From the NCBI GenBank assembly GCA_029778615.1, contig JAKOPZ010000134.1, forward strand, positions 1 to 33,429: a stretch of DNA of 33,429 nt. Reading direction: 5' to 3'. Every line of letters begins with the position of its first letter. The first letter of the stretch is position 1. This stretch comes from Chloroflexota bacterium. Its GTDB lineage: Bacteria; Chloroflexota; Anaerolineae; UBA4142; SHND01. Positions 23,521 through 31,348 of this stretch are shown one piece after another. The position numbers and the translations under genes are program-made. Below the pieces are notes generated by a model. That model was not told the DNA's origin. It saw only the letters and a list, made by a program, of their open reading frames with translations, and made no database searches.

Positions 23521-24969
23521 ATGAATCTTCCTTTCGATCCTTCTGCTCCCAATTTCAAAAACGCGATTCGCGCGATTCCCGGTTATCCGCCAAACGACGA
23601 CGTGCCGATTCAAGCGATGGTGTTTGAATCCGACGCGTACGCGCATCTGCCCGCGCTGCTCACTCAAATCGGCGCGGCGCGCGAACATCCGCTCATCGTC
23701 GTCGCGGACGAATTGCCCATTCGCCGCGCGGGCGTCGAACTCAAACCCTTGCTCATTCATTTTCTTCAAGCTAACGGTTGGAATCCCGAACTCGTGGTGC
23801 TCACCCCGCAGCACGGCGAACCCCTGCACACCGATTGGTTTCAGGTACAGCGCGTGCAGCAACAACTCACGCGCGGGGCGGCGGTTGTCGCGGTGGGTTC
23901 AGGCACCGTCACGGATGTTTCCAAACACGCGTGCTTTTTGTACGAACTCGAATACGGCGCGCACATTCCATTCGTCGTCATGCCCACAGCCAACAGCGTG
24001 AGCGCGTATACGTCCAACACCGCGTCGGTTGAAGTGGGCGGCGTGAAAAAAACTCTGCCTTCGCGTTATCTCGACGTATTGGTGTGCGATGTGGAAACGC
24101 TCGCGAGCGCGCCGCGCACTGCCAGCGTGGCGGGCATCGGCGACATTCTCGTCGCGTTTGGCAGTTTCGCAGATTGGTTTCTCGCCGCGCGCGTGGGACA
24201 CGATAAAAATTACAGTGACCTGCCGCGCACGCTCATCGGTCCGCTCGACGAAATTTTTCTCCACGAAGCGGTGGAACTGCGCGACGGAACGCCGCACGGC
24301 ACCGCGCTCTTGGCAAAACTGCTCGCCCTCGAAGGACTGGCACAATCGCTCGCGCACACCAGCGCGCCGTTTTCGGGCTTTGAGCACACCATTTCGCATT
24401 TGCTCGATTTGCTTATCAAGCAAAACAAACAACCGCCGATTCTGCATGGGACGCAAGTGGTGCTGCTCACCATTTTGACCACGCTCGCGTACCAAGAGTT
24501 CATGGACGCATTCGTTCCCGCGCGCGTAAACCTCGACGCGTGTTTTCCCTCGCGCGCAGAGATGCAAGCGCGTATCGAAAAAACATTTTCCGCGCTCGAC
24601 CCGTCGGGCGCGCTGGCGAACGAATTTTGGAACGAATATCAAAAGAAACTCGACACGTGGCACGCGCAGCGCGCAACGTTTGAAACCTTTTTGCGCGAGT
24701 GGGATTCGATTCGCGCGGAATTGCAAAGCATTGTGCGCCCGCCGCAAGAACTCGTCGCAATCTTGCAGCGCATGGGTTCGCCCACGCATTTCGAACAATT
24801 GCAACCGCCGCTGCCGGAAGACGAAATTCGTTTTGCGTTCGAGAACGCGTCGTTCTTTCGCAGTCGCTTTACGCTCGGCGACCTCTTTATTTTTTTGAAT
24901 TGGGATATGGACCGCTTGTGGGCGCGCATTTGGGAAGCGAGCCGCGCCTTGGCGCATCTCCCCGCTTGA
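23521..24969 (+). CDS. Glycerol-1-phosphate dehydrogenase-like protein (AraM/EgsA family, iron-containing ADH superfamily)
   Basis: 482 aa. Nucleotide-binding motif VAVGSGTVTDVSK (123-135), MPTANSVSAYTS (154-165), and the three metal ligands D208 in AGIGDIL, H289 in SGFEHTISH and H309 in ILHGTQV. This is the sn-glycerol-1-phosphate dehydrogenase/AraM pattern, reducing DHAP to G1P or acting on a related polyol phosphate with NAD(P). It is about 80 aa longer than the archaeal enzymes, by a C-terminal helical part. It follows the sugar permeases by 10 nt. In Bacillus, araM likewise sits with the araNPQ importer genes, which also lack an ATPase; the parallel suggests a role in sugar use rather than lipids, but lipid synthesis is not excluded. 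Confidence 0.85.
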   Translation: MNLPFDPSAPNFKNAIRAIPGYPPNDDVPIQAMVFESDAYAHLPALLTQIGAAREHPLIVVADELPIRRAGVELKPLLIHFLQANGWNPELVVLTPQHGEPLHTDWFQVQRVQQQLTRGAAVVAVGSGTVTDVSKHACFLYELEYGAHIPFVVMPTANSVSAYTSNTASVEVGGVKKTLPSRYLDVLVCDVETLASAPRTASVAGIGDILVAFGSFADWFLAARVGHDKNYSDLPRTLIGPLDEIFLHEAVELRDGTPHGTALLAKLLALEGLAQSLAHTSAPFSGFEHTISHLLDLLIKQNKQPPILHGTQVVLLTILTTLAYQEFMDAFVPARVNLDACFPSRAEMQARIEKTFSALDPSGALANEFWNEYQKKLDTWHAQRATFETFLREWDSIRAELQSIVRPPQELVAILQRMGSPTHFEQLQPPLPEDEIRFAFENASFFRSRFTLGDLFIFLNWDMDRLWARIWEASRALAHLPA

Positions 24970-25006
24970 TGGTTGTACAAATTTCACTTTTCAGGAGGCA
25001 TCCTCA

Positions 25007-25861
25007 ATGTCCAATTCGACGGGCAAACAGATTCGCTTGAATCGCTTGATTCAAACCGAAACAAACACGTGCATCATTTGCGCGATTGACCACGGCATGA
25101 CCTCGCCGATTTTTCTGGATGGTTTGTACGACACGAAAACGCGCGTGCGCCAAGCGATTCAAGGCGGCGCGAATGTTTTGATGCTCGGACGCGGCGTGGT
25201 CAGAGATACGTGCGGCGCGTTTCAGCGCGACACCTCGCTCGCGTTGATGCTCACCGCGTCGGCGGCGGGCAAACCGTCGGGCGCGGTCGTCACGCCCATC
25301 GGTTCGGTGCAAGAAGCGTTGCAGCTCGCGGCGGACGCGGTGGTAGTGTACGTCGCGCTCGCGGGCGAGAACGAACCCGAAATGATTCAATATCTTTCCG
25401 CCATCGGCGCGGCGTGTGAAGCGAACGGGATGCCCTTTATCGCGGAAGCGGAATATCCCAACGCGTATCAAAGTTTGAATGCGATGGGCGAAACGTACGG
25501 TGCGGAATATCTCAAGCGCAATGCGCGCTTGTGCGCGGAGATGGGCGCGGACATTGTCAAAGTGAATTGGTCGGGCGACCAAAAATCGTTTGGCGAAATC
25601 GTGCGCGCGTGCGCGCGTCCCGTCGTCCTCGCGGGCGGTTCGCTCATCAGCGACCAAGAATTGTTGACGCGTATGCAAATGGCGCGCGATGTCGGCGCGG
25701 TCGGCTGCTCCGTCGGACGCAACATTTTTCAGCACACGCATCCCGAAGCGATTACGCGCGCGATTTGTCGCGTGTTCCGCGACCGCTGGTCGGCGCGCGA
25801 CGCGGAACAAGAATTGATGGACGCGGTGAATGGAAACGCCAAGACGTTCGCGGCGGCGTAG
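25007..25861 (+). CDS. Class I aldolase, DhnA/FbaB/LsrF type
   Basis: 284 aa, with AGGAGG 10 nt upstream of ATG. TIM-barrel class I aldolase: AIDHGM (26-31), the Schiff-base Lys K185 in ADIVKVNWSGD, VVLAGG (phosphate site) and VGRNIFQHTHPEA near the C-terminus. The family includes fructose-bisphosphate aldolase class I, LsrF and the ADH synthase of archaeal aromatic synthesis. In a catabolic locus, cleavage of a phosphorylated ketose to DHAP or another C3 unit is expected. It lies between the G1P-dehydrogenase-like gene and the FGGY kinase, which supports a kinase-aldolase pathway. Confidence 0.85.
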   Translation: MSNSTGKQIRLNRLIQTETNTCIICAIDHGMTSPIFLDGLYDTKTRVRQAIQGGANVLMLGRGVVRDTCGAFQRDTSLALMLTASAAGKPSGAVVTPIGSVQEALQLAADAVVVYVALAGENEPEMIQYLSAIGAACEANGMPFIAEAEYPNAYQSLNAMGETYGAEYLKRNARLCAEMGADIVKVNWSGDQKSFGEIVRACARPVVLAGGSLISDQELLTRMQMARDVGAVGCSVGRNIFQHTHPEAITRAICRVFRDRWSARDAEQELMDAVNGNAKTFAAA

Positions 25862-25910
25862 GGAATCGGTTGTTCCCGCGTTGCTTTTTTGACTTGAGAG
25901 GGAGCCGAAA

Positions 25911-25958
25911 ATGTTTAGCGCCGCGGCATCATGCATCCGGCAGTGTCAAGTGATGTGA
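25911..25958 (+). other. Possible 15-aa leader ORF or remnant after the aldolase gene
   Basis: ATG 25911 follows GAGAGGGAG at 10 to 18 nt upstream, a fair ribosome binding site. The frame encodes 15 residues (MFSAAASCIRQCQVM) and stops at TGA 25956-25958, just before the 10-bp direct repeat of the inserted element. It may be a peptide, a remnant of a longer RNA or chance. Confidence 0.2.
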
Positions 25959-25968
25959 CCCATCGCAC

Positions 25969-26120
25969 AAGGCAACTGCAAAGTCGCGCCAATTGTCATT
26001 TCGAGCGGATGCGAGAAATCTCAACCTTTCGTGACAAACGAGATTTCTCACAGAGTTTACCCCGAAGGATTGAGGGGTTCGAAATGACATATCCTTGTCA
26101 AGGGACTTTGCAGTCGCCTT
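25969..26120. mobile_element. MITE-like element carrying REP copy 4, with flanking 10-bp direct repeats
   Basis: The 19-bp terminal inverted repeats (25969-25987 and 26102-26120) differ at 2 positions. The direct repeat ACCCATCGCA flanks it at 25958-25967 and 26122-26131, one base away from each end, as expected for a target duplication. The centre (25994-26089) is a REP-like hairpin with the usual TGTCATTTCGAG end. It encodes no transposase. Confidence 0.7.
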
Positions 26121-26151
26121 AACCCATCGCAAGACAAAGCCGCCGGGGGAC

Positions 26152-26186
26152 ACGCGCAGGACAATCTGCCCTGCGCGTTTTTTTTT
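26152..26186 (+). terminator. Intrinsic terminator before the FGGY kinase
   Basis: 9-bp stem (26152-26160 with 26170-26178), a 9-nt loop and a run of nine T (26178-26186). It closes the transcript of the aldolase region and isolates the kinase promoter. Confidence 0.88.
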
Positions 26187-26211
26187 GAATCGAAACCCTT
26201 TGGCTGTTTTC

Positions 26212-26220
26212 TGCTACAAT
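26212..26220 (+). promoter_or_regulatory. Extended -10 promoter of the FGGY kinase gene
   Basis: TGCTACAAT: a TG extension and the -10 TACAAT (26215-26220). The ATG at 26229 lies 9 nt downstream of the hexamer, where transcription should start, so a leaderless mRNA is likely. No -35 at proper spacing. Confidence 0.5.
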
Positions 26221-26228
26221 TGGTTCGT

Positions 26229-27821
26229 ATGAACCCTCCACAAGGTTCACCGAAATTCATTCTCGCGATTGACCTTGGCACGTCCGCGCTCAAGGTCGCG
26301 CTCGTGACCACTGACGGCGAAATTCGCGCGTGCGAGCAAGCCGCGCAAAGTGTGACGCTCTTGCCCAACGGCGGCGCGGAACAAAAACCCGACGATTGGT
26401 GGCAAGCAATTGTGCAGACCGCGCAGCGCGTGTTGTCGCAACAGGTCGCGCCGGTGGATGACATTATCGCCATCGCTTGCACGACGCAGTGGTCAGGCAC
26501 CGTTGCGGTGGACCGCGCGGGCAATCCGTTACACAACGCGATTATTTGGATGGACGCGCGCGGCGCGCCGTACATCCAACGCGTAACAGGCGGCGGCATC
26601 GCAATCGAAGGATACGGCATCACGAAATTGGTGCCGTGGCTTCGCAAGACGGGCGGCATTCCGGGACACGCGGGTAAAGATTCCATCGCGCACATTCTTT
26701 GGCTCAAACACGAACGCCCGGACATTTACCGCGCGACGCACAAATTTCTCGAACCGAAAGATTATTTGAACTTGCGCTTGACGGGCAAGTTTGCCGCCGG
26801 GTACGATTCGATTATTTTGCATTGGGTGACCGACAATCGCCGCATCGCACACGTCGAGTATGACGCGCAGTTATTGAAACTTGTCGGCGTGCCGCGCGAC
26901 AAACTCCCCGACTTGAAACCTGCCGCGTCCGTGTTGGGAACGCTTGCGCCCGAAATGGCGCGCGAGTTCGGTTTGCGCGAGGATGTGCGCGTGGTGATGG
27001 GCACGCCCGATGTCCAATCGGCGGCGCTGGGTTCGGGCGCGGTGCGCGATTTTGACGCGCATTTGTACGTCGGCACGTCGGCATGGCTTTGCTGTCATGT
27101 CCCGTTCAAAAAAACAGATTTGACGCACAACATGGCGTCGCTGCCCTCCGCGCTGCCAAATCGTTACTTGCTCACGAACGAACAAGAAAGCGCGGGCGCG
27201 TGTCTCACCTATTTACGCGACAATTTATTTTTTCCCGACGACGCGCTCGCGACACCACAACCCGCACACGCATATCGCGCGTTCGATGCGTTGGCGGCGA
27301 ACGTTCCAGCAGGTAGTGACAAATTGATTTTTACACCGTGGCTGTACGGCGAACGCACGCCGGTTGAAGACCATCGCGTGCGCGGCGGTTTTTTCAATCA
27401 ATCTCTGCAAACGACGCGCGCGCATTTGGTGCGCGCGGTGATGGAAGGGGTCGCCTATAACGCGCGTTGGCTGTGCGACGCGGTAGAACAATTTTGCGGA
27501 CGCCCGCCGGACGCGTTAAATTTTATCGGCGGCGGCGCGAACTCGGATGTATGGAGTCAGATTTTCGCCGATGTGTTGAATCGTCCCATTCATCAAGTGC
27601 GCGACCCCGTGCAGGCGAATGTGCGCGGTGTGGCGCTGCTCGCGTCGGTCGCGCTCGGCGTGATGCCTGCCGCCGAAATTCCCGCGCACGTCGCGATTGC
27701 CAAGCGCTTTGCGCCCAATCCGGAAACGCGCCGCGTGTACGATGAACTCTTTGCGGAATTTAAAAACTTGTACCGGGCGAACAAAAAAATTTATGCGCGT
27801 CTGAATCGCGGAATGCAATGA
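26229..27821 (+). CDS. FGGY-family carbohydrate kinase (xylulokinase-like)
   Basis: 530 aa. N-terminal ASKHA fold: ILAIDLGTSALKVALV (phosphate-1 loop), CTTQWSGTVAVDRAGNPLHNAIIWMDARG, and KFLEPKDYLNLRLTG; C-terminal half with LYVGTSAWL, LIFTPWLYGERTPVED and NFIGGGANSDVWSQIFADV, the adenosine-site motif. ATP-dependent phosphorylation of a ketose or polyol is expected; xylulose is only the nearest family label. ATG 26229 is chosen because a TACAAT sits 9 nt upstream; TTG 26220 is in frame. It has its own promoter after a terminator and is followed with 1 nt spacing by the methyltransferase gene. Confidence 0.9.
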   Translation: MNPPQGSPKFILAIDLGTSALKVALVTTDGEIRACEQAAQSVTLLPNGGAEQKPDDWWQAIVQTAQRVLSQQVAPVDDIIAIACTTQWSGTVAVDRAGNPLHNAIIWMDARGAPYIQRVTGGGIAIEGYGITKLVPWLRKTGGIPGHAGKDSIAHILWLKHERPDIYRATHKFLEPKDYLNLRLTGKFAAGYDSIILHWVTDNRRIAHVEYDAQLLKLVGVPRDKLPDLKPAASVLGTLAPEMAREFGLREDVRVVMGTPDVQSAALGSGAVRDFDAHLYVGTSAWLCCHVPFKKTDLTHNMASLPSALPNRYLLTNEQESAGACLTYLRDNLFFPDDALATPQPAHAYRAFDALAANVPAGSDKLIFTPWLYGERTPVEDHRVRGGFFNQSLQTTRAHLVRAVMEGVAYNARWLCDAVEQFCGRPPDALNFIGGGANSDVWSQIFADVLNRPIHQVRDPVQANVRGVALLASVALGVMPAAEIPAHVAIAKRFAPNPETRRVYDELFAEFKNLYRANKKIYARLNRGMQ

Positions 27822-27822
27822 G

Positions 27823-28332
27823 ATGGAGCGCTTGAAACAGCTGCGCGCAATTCTTTTTCTGCCGGTGATGGTCACACTCATCATTCCCGCGCTGCTGGTC
27901 GCGGGCGGTGGAATGAATATGGGATTTGGACTGCCCGCGCCGTCGCTGTGGCTGGAGCTGGGCGCGGGTCTCGTGTTCTTTGCTTTGGGCGTTTTGCTGG
28001 TCGTCAAAACGATTTCGTTGTTTGCGCGATTTGGACACGGCACACTCGCGCCGTGGGACCCGACACAGCGGCTCGTCGTGCGCGGCGTGTACCGTCACGT
28101 GCGCAATCCAATGATTAGCGGCGTGTTTTGCATCTTGCTCGGCGAGACACTCCTGCTCGGTTCGACCTGGCTGCTCGCGTGGCTGCTCTTTTTTGTCGCC
28201 GCGAATTGGATTTACATTCCACGCGTCGAAGAAGCGTCCATGCAGGCAAGATTCGGCGCCGAGTATTCGCGTTATCGAGAAAATGTGCCGCGTTGGATTC
28301 CGCGATGGCGCGCGTGGGAACCGCGCGATTGA
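27823..28332 (+). CDS. Isoprenylcysteine carboxyl methyltransferase/PEMT-family membrane protein
   Basis: 169 aa with about four hydrophobic helices. The conserved C-terminal part is visible: RGVYRHVRNPMISG (88-100) for S-adenosylmethionine binding, E136-E137 and RFGAEYSRYRENVPRW. Bacterial members methylate lipids or small hydrophobic substrates in the membrane. The target is unknown; the sphingosine-phosphate-lyase-like enzyme encoded next suggests a lipid-related job. ATG comes 1 nt after the kinase stop codon. Confidence 0.82.
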   Translation: MERLKQLRAILFLPVMVTLIIPALLVAGGGMNMGFGLPAPSLWLELGAGLVFFALGVLLVVKTISLFARFGHGTLAPWDPTQRLVVRGVYRHVRNPMISGVFCILLGETLLLGSTWLLAWLLFFVAANWIYIPRVEEASMQARFGAEYSRYRENVPRWIPRWRAWEPRD

Positions 28333-28341
28333 GAGGGGGTG

Positions 28342-29850
28342 ATGAGCGTGGTAGATTTTTTGATGCGCGCGTTGAATCGCGTGCCTCCGCGCGTACTGCA
28401 AGCGGCGGAAAAAACGTTGAAAGCGGTGCCGGGGATGGACGCGCGGATGGAACGCGAATACGCGCACATGCTGCGCGAGTTGGAACCCGCGCTCAAGCCG
28501 TACGCGCACGCATTTGCCGCGTACGCGCAGCTGCCGCCAACGGGAATGGACCGCGCGTTGATTCTGGACGAGATGGAACAGTTGAACGCGCGCGAACGCG
28601 CCAAGTGGCAAGATGGTTTTGTTTCGGGCGCGGTGTATCACGGCGACGCGGCGCACATTGACTTTCTCAATCGAGTGTACGCGCTCAATTCGCAAAGCAA
28701 TCCGCTGCATGCGGATGTGTTCCCTTCGACGACCAAGTACGAAGCAGAAATCGTCGCCATGACCGCGCACTTGCTCGGCGCGCAAGCATCCGACGAAATC
28801 GTCGGCACCGTTTCCTCCGGCGGCACCGAAAGTATTTTGCTCGCGATGAAAACGTACCGCGATGCGGCGCGCGAACAAAAAGGTATCACTGCGCCCGAAA
28901 TTATCGCGCCCGTCACCGCGCACGCGGCGTTCGACAAAGCCGCGCAGTATTTCAATCTCAAGCGCGTGCACATTCCGATTCGTGACGATATGCGCGCGGA
29001 TGTCGACGCGGCGCGGCGCGCCATCACTCGCAACACCATCGCCATCGTCGGCAGCGCGCCGCAGTTTCCACACGGCGTCGTTGACCCGATTCAAGAATTG
29101 TCCGAGCTGGCGCGCGAACACGACATCGGTTTTCACACCGACGCGTGTCTGGGCGGATTCGTTTTGCCGTTCGCGGAAAAATTGGGCTATCCCGTGCCGC
29201 CGTTCGATTTTCGATTGCCCGGCGTCACGTCCATGTCGGCAGACACGCACAAGTACGGCTATGCGGCAAAAGGCACGTCGGTGGTGCTCTATCGCGGACG
29301 CGCGTTGCGGCATTATCAATACTATACTGCGACGGATTGGAGCGGCGGTTTGTATTTTTCGCCGACGTTCGCGGGCAGTCGTCCCGGCGCGCTGAGCGCG
29401 GCGGCGTGGGCGGCAATGGTCTCTATCGGCGAAGCGGGTTATCTGGAGGCGACGCGGCAAATTTTAGAGACCGCGACGAAAATCAAAAAAAGCATCCGCG
29501 AAATTTCCGCACTCCGAATTTTGGGCGAGCCGCTGTGGGTGATTTCATTCACCTCCGACACATTGAACATTTATCAAGTGTTGGAGCAGATGACCAAACG
29601 CGGTTGGAGTTTGAACGGCTTGCACAAGCCGTCTGCCATTCATATCGCGCTGACGCTGCGCCACACGTCACCGGGCATCGCCGAACGCTTTGCAAACGAT
29701 TTGCGCGACGCCGTGACGTACGTCCAAGCCCATCCTCAAGACAAAGGCGCAATGGCGCCCGTGTACGGACTCGCCGCGAATTTGCCATTGCGCGGCGTGG
29801 TCAGTGATTTGCTGAAACGCTATATGGATGTGTTGTATCAAGTGGACTAG
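28342..29850 (+). CDS. PLP-dependent lyase, sphingosine-1-phosphate lyase-like
   Basis: 502 aa from ATG 28342, preceded by GAGAGGGGG. Fold-type I PLP enzyme: [38 protein letters not shown] (phosphate cup, 158-173), [13 protein letters not shown] (D267 for the pyridine nitrogen), and [20 protein letters not shown] with the Schiff-base Lys K304. These match sphingosine-1-phosphate lyase (DPL1) more than glutamate or tyrosine decarboxylases. The known reaction is retro-aldol cleavage of a phosphorylated long-chain base to a fatty aldehyde and phosphoethanolamine. Bacterial relatives mostly lack the eukaryotic N-terminal membrane helix, as here. A related amino-alcohol phosphate or an amino acid could also be the substrate. 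Confidence 0.88.
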   Translation: MSVVDFLMRALNRVPPRVLQAAEKTLKAVPGMDARMEREYAHMLRELEPALKPYAHAFAAYAQLPPTGMDRALILDEMEQLNARERAKWQDGFVSGAVYHGDAAHIDFLNRVYALNSQSNPLHADVFPSTTKYEAEIVAMTAHLLGAQASDEIVGTVSSGGTESILLAMKTYRDAAREQKGITAPEIIAPVTAHAAFDKAAQYFNLKRVHIPIRDDMRADVDAARRAITRNTIAIVGSAPQFPHGVVDPIQELSELAREHDIGFHTDACLGGFVLPFAEKLGYPVPPFDFRLPGVTSMSADTHKYGYAAKGTSVVLYRGRALRHYQYYTATDWSGGLYFSPTFAGSRPGALSAAAWAAMVSIGEAGYLEATRQILETATKIKKSIREISALRILGEPLWVISFTSDTLNIYQVLEQMTKRGWSLNGLHKPSAIHIALTLRHTSPGIAERFANDLRDAVTYVQAHPQDKGAMAPVYGLAANLPLRGVVSDLLKRYMDVLYQVD

Positions 29851-29873
29851 TCGTTTCAACTTGCGAAAATTCA

Positions 29874-29936
29874 GAGACTAGAGACTAGAGACTGGAGACC
29901 AAGCTCCAGTCTCTAGTCTCCAATCTCCAATCTCTC
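29874..29936. repeat. Heptad array 4 with a 17-bp hairpin
   Basis: Nine in-phase 7-nt units: GAGACTA twice, then GAGACTG, GAGACCA, AGCTCCA, GTCTCTA, GTCTCCA, ATCTCCA, ATCTCTC. The two halves are inverted and pair as 29881-29897 with 29904-29920 (17 bp, 6-nt loop). The array ends 2 nt before the ATG at 29939. The hairpin could also terminate the upstream transcript. Confidence 0.88.
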
Positions 29937-29938
29937 AC

Positions 29939-30490
29939 ATGAAATTCCAAACCCAAGGTGTTCACCACATCACGCTCGTTGGTTCGAATCGCCAAGCGAC
30001 GATTGATTTTTATCAAGGCGTTCTCGGCATGCCGCTCGTTTTTGAACAGCCGAACCTCGACGTGCCGGAAGAAAATCATTTGTACTTTGACCCCGGCGAT
30101 GGGCGACTGCTTACGTTTTTTGTGCGTCCCTCGCGCGTGAATGACCCGACGCCGAATCCCGAAGGCATCGGCAATTTGCATCATCTCGCGTTCATGGTTT
30201 CGCGCGCGACCTACACGCAAATCGCGGAACGGCTCAACGCGCTCGGCATAAAAAACACCGGCAACATTGACCGGGGATTTATGGATTCGATTTATTTCCG
30301 CGACCCGAACGGGCAGCTCCTCGAAATGGCGTGCTACAAATTTGTCCCGCCCGAAGGGTACACGCACGCGGACGTGCTGCATCAAGCGCATCTCATCCGC
30401 GTCGCGGCAGGCGATTACGCCATCGCGGATAAACACATCGCGGACGCGTTGATTGAATTGAGCGCCAAGAGAAATGCGAGTTTGGTGTAG
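29939..30490 (+). CDS. VOC-superfamily protein (glyoxalase/extradiol dioxygenase-like)
   Basis: 183 aa. One VOC metal-binding module of two beta-alpha-beta-beta-beta halves: H10 in GVHHITLVGSN, H82 in LHHLAFMV and E129 in RDPNGQLLEMA form a 2-His-1-carboxylate site. The family covers extradiol ring-cleaving dioxygenases, glyoxalases and fosfomycin-type transferases. The 40-aa C-terminal tail after YKFVPPEGYTHADVL is also seen in ring-cleaving members of the MhqO type. Next to a hydroxyquinol-dioxygenase-like gene (directly adjacent, no gap), cleavage of a hydroquinone-like ring is the best guess. Confidence 0.85.
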   Translation: MKFQTQGVHHITLVGSNRQATIDFYQGVLGMPLVFEQPNLDVPEENHLYFDPGDGRLLTFFVRPSRVNDPTPNPEGIGNLHHLAFMVSRATYTQIAERLNALGIKNTGNIDRGFMDSIYFRDPNGQLLEMACYKFVPPEGYTHADVLHQAHLIRVAAGDYAIADKHIADALIELSAKRNASLV

Positions 30491-31348
30491 ATGCAGAACT
30501 CGAGTGAATCCAACCTCACCGACGCGGTGATTGAGACCTTTGCAAAAACCGAAAACGCGCGTCTGCAAGAAATCATGACCGCGCTCGTAAAACATCTTCA
30601 CGCGTTCGTGCGCGAGGTGAACCTCACCCAAGACGAATGGTTCGCGGGCATTCAATTTCTCACCGCGACGGGAAAGATGTGCGATGAACGCCGTCAAGAA
30701 TTTATTTTGTTATCGGACACGCTTGGCGTTTCCACCTTGAAAGACTTAATCAACAACCGCAAACCCGAAGGTCTGACCGAGTGGAATATCCTCGGGCCCT
30801 TTTACCGCGCGGGCGCGCCCGAAATGGCGCTCGGTGAGAATATCGCGCAAAATGAAACGGGCGAACCGTTGCTCGTTTCGGGACGGGTGCTTGCGCCAAA
30901 CGGTTCGCCAATTGCCAACGCGCTGCTCGACGTATGGCAGTCCGACGCGGAAGGATTTTACGATTTGCAAAAGATGGACGCGTCACACATGGATTTGCGC
31001 GGACGTTTTCACACAAATGAAAACGGCGAATATTTTTTCCGCACCATCAAGCCATCGTACTATCCGATTCCCGACGATGGACCCGTCGGTAAAATGCTGC
31101 GCGCGGCGGGACGCCATCCGTATCGCCCCGCGCACATTCATTTTCAAATTTCGGCGGACGGCTATAAAGCATTGACGACGGAATTGTATTTGAACGGCGA
31201 CCCATACATTGATTCGGATGCCGTGTTCGGCGTGCGTTCGTCGTTGGTGATTGATTTGGAAAAACGCGATGGCGTGCTGCACGCGCACTATGATTTTGTA
31301 ATGGAACCTGTGAGCTTGGAAAAACGCGAGAATGTAGGAGCCGAATGA
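30491..31348 (+). CDS. Intradiol ring-cleavage dioxygenase, hydroxyquinol 1,2-dioxygenase-like
   Basis: 285 aa. N-terminal helical dimerisation domain (to about 100), then LGPFYRAGAP and the beta-sandwich. The Fe(III) ligands are Y157 (GFYDLQ), Y191 (SYYPIPDDGPVG), H215 and H217 (RPAHIHFQI). The YPIPDDGPVGKML motif and the H-x-H site, then YIDSDAVFGVRSSLV, fit hydroxyquinol 1,2-dioxygenase better than catechol 1,2-dioxygenase. It would open hydroxyquinol to maleylacetate with O2, so an aerobic or microaerobic step. ATG starts on the base after the VOC stop codon and its end overlaps the amidase gene by 4 nt. Confidence 0.9.
   Translation: MQNSSESNLTDAVIETFAKTENARLQEIMTALVKHLHAFVREVNLTQDEWFAGIQFLTATGKMCDERRQEFILLSDTLGVSTLKDLINNRKPEGLTEWNILGPFYRAGAPEMALGENIAQNETGEPLLVSGRVLAPNGSPIANALLDVWQSDAEGFYDLQKMDASHMDLRGRFHTNENGEYFFRTIKPSYYPIPDDGPVGKMLRAAGRHPYRPAHIHFQISADGYKALTTELYLNGDPYIDSDAVFGVRSSLVIDLEKRDGVLHAHYDFVMEPVSLEKRENVGAE

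Noticed and set aside
25905-26180. Cyclic di-GMP-I-type riboswitch, suggested by a segment resembling its AAAGCC-CCGG core near 26135
   Set aside because: The resemblance is short, the companion helix with its loop receptor is not found, and the segment is split by an inserted element.
27760-29460. Long minus-strand frame of 566 codons
   Set aside because: It lies fully opposite the S1P-lyase-like and methyltransferase genes, is rich in Arg/His/Ala without any domain, and has no ribosome binding site. It is a shadow caused by high GC in codon position 3.
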